From Centroberyx gerrardi (lineage: Eukaryota > Chordata > Actinopteri > Beryciformes > Berycidae), in contig NC_136020.1 in NCBI RefSeq assembly GCF_048128805.1, forward strand, positions 8,763,653 to 8,827,652: 64,000 nucleotides of DNA, given 5' to 3'. The first letter of the stretch is position 1; each line of letters begins with the position of its first letter. A program made the translations under genes and the position numbers. This document shows, in pieces, positions 63,301-64,000 of this stretch. Under the pieces are notes generated by a model. The model saw only the letters and a list, made by a program, of their open reading frames with translations. It had not been told where the DNA came from and did not search any database.

Positions 63301-64000
63301 TCCCTCGACCTAGCCGCCCAGGATTGAGAGAGAATATGTCATTTTATCAGAGACGAGCTGACTGCAATGTATGTGTGTGTGAGAGAGACGTGTGTGTCCT
63401 GAAAATGCTCTATGGTATTAACCCTTGCCTTTGCCCCACCCAAATCTCCTGTATGCGTCTCCTCTCCTCTCCTCTCTGTCTCTCTCTCTGTCACACACAC
63501 ACAGACACACACACTTTGCTTTGGAGAGCATATTATGGGACGTGAAACAGTTCTCAGTGTCCAAATGAGAAGAAGTCTTTAAGTGGCCGTTTTCATGCCT
63601 TGCTGAGTGGGTCTATTGCAAGTGTGACTGGTGTTGACTCTCGCCTATTAAGACCTTGGGCTCGTAATTGTGTGCTTGCCAGCTGAATTAGCCCGCGTGT
63701 GTAAAGTGGTAAAGATTCTGTGAAAGGAGGGTTTTAATTACCCTGCCCTTGCCTCTCATTGTGGGCTCAACACCCCGCGCCCTCTACTTCTTTCATCAGT
63801 GCGCCTTCTATTTCTCCATCCATTTCTCAATGAACACGTCTCTGTATCTGTCTCTCCATCCCTTTTTTTCCCCTCTTGTTCCTCTTTCCTTCTCTTTTTA
63901 TCAGGCCAGTCATGCCAGGGGTGACACATTCATTTCGTTTACATCCGTATGCTGTCAAACCTTTGTCACTGAGTTTACAGCACTTGAGAGTCATTTTCTA

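Larger units (their letters stand above)
60374..64000 (+). other. Start of a long bltp3b intron
   Basis: No further bltp3b exon was found after the donor at 60373. The stretch holds the TTAA-flanked element (60547-61124), the microsatellite cluster and, near 62857, acceptor-like CTGCAG sites. In the required phase those sites run into a stop within a few codons, so I do not call an exon. Confidence 0.5.

Noticed and set aside
62858-63545. Long Ser/Leu-rich open frames
   Set aside because: They translate the CT microsatellites, have no domain, and no splice link in phase to bltp3b.

Overview
The window is vertebrate genomic DNA and almost certainly comes from a teleost fish. It carries spliced genes with GT-AG introns, very abundant (GT)n/(CA)n microsatellites, fish-type L2 tails, tRNA-derived SINE fragments and hAT-like MITEs. 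It also has an intronless C1q-domain gene of the kind that is expanded in fishes. I cannot name the species from sequence alone. I see no prokaryotic system, CRISPR array or provirus.

Layout, left to right. (1) 986-10042, plus strand: the 3' two thirds of pacsin2 (F-BAR end, NPF linker, SH3 domain); its first exons lie left of the window. (2) 12379-17618, plus: a complete arfgap3 in 16 coding exons, reconstructed to 531 aa. (3) 20937-24810, plus: ikbip, with two shared 5' exons and two alternative 3' ends (a single 912-nt exon, or two downstream exons), giving predicted proteins of 413 and 386 aa. (4) 27319-29849, minus: ckap4 (CLIMP-63), two exons, 505 aa, tail-to-tail with ikbip. (5) 33286 to beyond 60373, plus: bltp3b (uhrf1bp1l/SHIP164), with 20 coding exons visible (about 1275 codons); the last exons lie right of the window. 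(6) 46127-46861, minus: an intact single-exon C1q-domain gene inside intron 3 of bltp3b.

The human orthologues of pacsin2/arfgap3 are on 22q13, and those of ikbip, ckap4 and bltp3b are on 12q23. The window therefore keeps the ancestral 12-22 linkage that is broken in human. Most of the products act on membranes: membrane curvature and endocytosis (PACSIN2), Golgi COPI traffic (ARFGAP3), ER-resident coiled-coil proteins (IKBIP, CKAP4) and a bridge-like lipid transfer protein (BLTP3B). This is vertebrate synteny, not an operon.

Exon boundaries were chosen by hand: GT-AG sites, reading-phase continuity across every junction, and similarity to families I know. Every junction given keeps the frame, but no transcript evidence was available. 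Long introns and intergenic stretches hold mainly microsatellites and decayed mobile elements. The best-supported mobile element is a 702-bp hAT-like MITE with an 8-bp target duplication, at 38549-39250.
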